Shown: positions 5,730-6,152 of the stretch, one piece after another
Layout: every line of letters begins with the position of its first letter
Numbering within the stretch: position 1 is the stretch's first letter
DNA from: DASPKO01 sp035628055
GTDB taxonomy: Bacteria > Planctomycetota > Phycisphaerae > Phycisphaerales > UBA1924
DNA: 6,152 nt
Assembly (NCBI GenBank): GCA_035628055.1
Contig: DASPKO010000118.1
Location: 1 to 6,152 of the forward strand
Direction of reading: 5' to 3'
The notes under the pieces: generated by a model
The model's input: only the letters and a program-made list of their open reading frames with translations
Databases searched by the model: none
Told to the model about the DNA's origin: nothing
Made by a program: the position numbers and the translations under genes

Positions 5730-6152
5730 CGCGGCGCTCCACGCGGCTGGGGTGCGGGGCCCTCGCGGGGGGGCTGACCGGGCGCGGGCTCGGCGTCCGG
5801 GCCGCGCGCCGGCGGGACCGCGGGCACCTCGAAGCGCCGTGTCGTCGAGGGCGCCAGAGCCGGCTGGTCGGCCTCGGCCGGTGCGGGCGCGGAGGGCTCC
5901 GAGCCGGTGGGCTGCTCTGGGTCCTGTTCCTCTTCCTCGACGGGCTCCTCGGGCTCGACGGGGACGCGGTCGAGCGCGACGGTGCGCCGGGCGGTGTGCG
6001 TGTACCGCCCGGAATCGTCGCGCCCGCGCACCGTGATCCGGACGAGGTGGGGAAGGCCCGAGATGTCCGAGTCCCACGCCGGGAACCAGCCGACGCCGTC
6101 GGAAGCCTCGATGGAGAGCGCGGCCACGCCGGCGACGAGTGCGCTGGCCACT
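5726..6152 (-). CDS. gspJ: GspJ-like T2SS minor pseudopilin, C-terminal part (5' end outside the window)
   Basis: This is the last 141 codons of a gene that enters from the right edge and ends in TGA at 5728-5726. GspJ is a minor pseudopilin that forms the pseudopilus tip complex with GspI and GspK in the periplasm. The visible part starts inside the globular domain. A WFPAWDS segment (visible residues 22-28) is followed by SGLPHLVRITVRGRD (31-45), the typical GspJ ending in which a Trp-containing strand precedes 'LP..VR..V'. After about residue 64 the fold gives way to a roughly 75-residue acidic, Pro-rich tail with an EEPVEEEEQDPEQ stretch, which is unusual for GspJ. The GTG at 6151 is almost certainly internal, because the N-terminal pseudopilin helix and cleavage site are missing. 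The stop overlaps the gspK start by 4 bases. The family call rests on the short domain remnant plus its position directly before gspK; GspI or GspH is less likely. Confidence 0.72.
   Translation of the reverse strand, partial: VASALVAGVAALSIEASDGVGWFPAWDSDISGLPHLVRITVRGRDDSGRYTHTARRTVALDRVPVEPEEPVEEEEQDPEQPTGSEPSAPAPAEADQPALAPSTTRRFEVPAVPPARGPDAEPAPGQPPREGPAPQPRGAPR
5737..5740 (-). promoter_or_regulatory. Ribosome binding site of gspK (GGAG)
   Basis: On the minus strand GGAG is followed by 7 bases and then the GTG of gspK. It lies inside the end of gspJ and supports the GTG at 5729 as the true start, even though the frame stays open another 116 codons upstream. Confidence 0.65.

Noticed and set aside
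4467..5777. A 436-codon plus-strand open frame.
   Set aside because: It is fully antisense to gspK, which has clear family motifs and a coupled start. The product is Gly/Arg/His-rich without recognisable domains.
5730..6077. An extra 116 N-terminal codons for gspK.
   Set aside because: The upstream part overlaps gspJ in another frame and is Arg/Pro/Gly-rich. It would put the pseudopilin helix in the middle of the protein. The GTG at 5729 has a ribosome site and gives a proper prepilin N-terminus.
6149..6151. GTG at the right edge as a start codon for the GspJ-like gene.
   Set aside because: A protein starting there would lack the N-terminal pseudopilin helix and most of the fold. The frame simply enters from outside the window.
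1..6152. GC-rich hairpins, possible terminators, internal promoters, RNA genes, CRISPR or mobile elements.
   Set aside because: Palindromic GC runs are common at this base composition and all fall inside coding sequence without a U-rich tail. No AT-rich promoter-like gap, spacer array, inverted terminal repeats, transposase or tRNA-like fold was seen.

Overview
This is a very GC-rich window (visibly about 70% or more, with G/C dominating third codon positions). It is entirely coding, with no intergenic DNA. All real genes lie on the minus strand and form one operon segment, read from the right edge to the left edge. They encode the inner-membrane platform, pseudopilus tip and outer-membrane channel of a type II secretion system (T2SS). 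In transcription order they are: the 3' part of a GspJ-like minor pseudopilin (cut by the right edge), GspK, a GspL/PilM-PilN-like protein, a GspM/PilO-like protein, a GspC/XpsN/PilP-like protein, and the first 444 codons of the secretin GspD (cut by the left edge). The gspD reading frame has no stop inside the window. I translated it by hand: it is open from the ATG at 1332 to base 1 and shows N0, N1, N2 and the start of N3.

All five gene junctions are 4-base start/stop overlaps (GTGA, ATGA, GTGA, ATGA, ATGA). They fix the starts and point to one polycistronic, translationally coupled unit. The promoter and the ATPase, platform and major pseudopilin genes (gspE, F, G, H, I) must lie beyond the right edge, if they are linked at all. 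The terminator and the secretin barrel lie beyond the left edge.

The gene order J-K-L-M-(C/N)-D differs from the common C-D-E...-M order of enterobacteria and Vibrio. It matches the Xanthomonas xps arrangement and is collinear with pilM-N-O-P-Q of type IV pili. The presence of GspK supports a T2SS over a pilus system.

The host is a high-GC diderm bacterium. The GspK insertion with an Asp/Asn-rich loop (DWNLNGLLDPEE), the Pro/Ala/Glu-rich tails and the divergent platform proteins remind me of Planctomycetota, perhaps Phycisphaerae. That is a recollection-based inference; no marker gene here proves it.

How the parts would work together: the GspJ-GspK tip complex caps the pseudopilus. GspL and GspM form the inner-membrane assembly platform, and GspL would also bind the GspE ATPase. 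The GspC-like protein links that platform to the periplasmic N-domains of GspD, and GspD forms the outer-membrane exit pore. The distinctive features are long disordered Pro/Glu-rich extensions on most of these proteins, a charged helical C-terminal extension on GspL, polyglutamine inserts in GspD, and a textbook EF-hand-type loop in GspK. I see no mobile element, RNA gene, CRISPR array or novel defence-type system.
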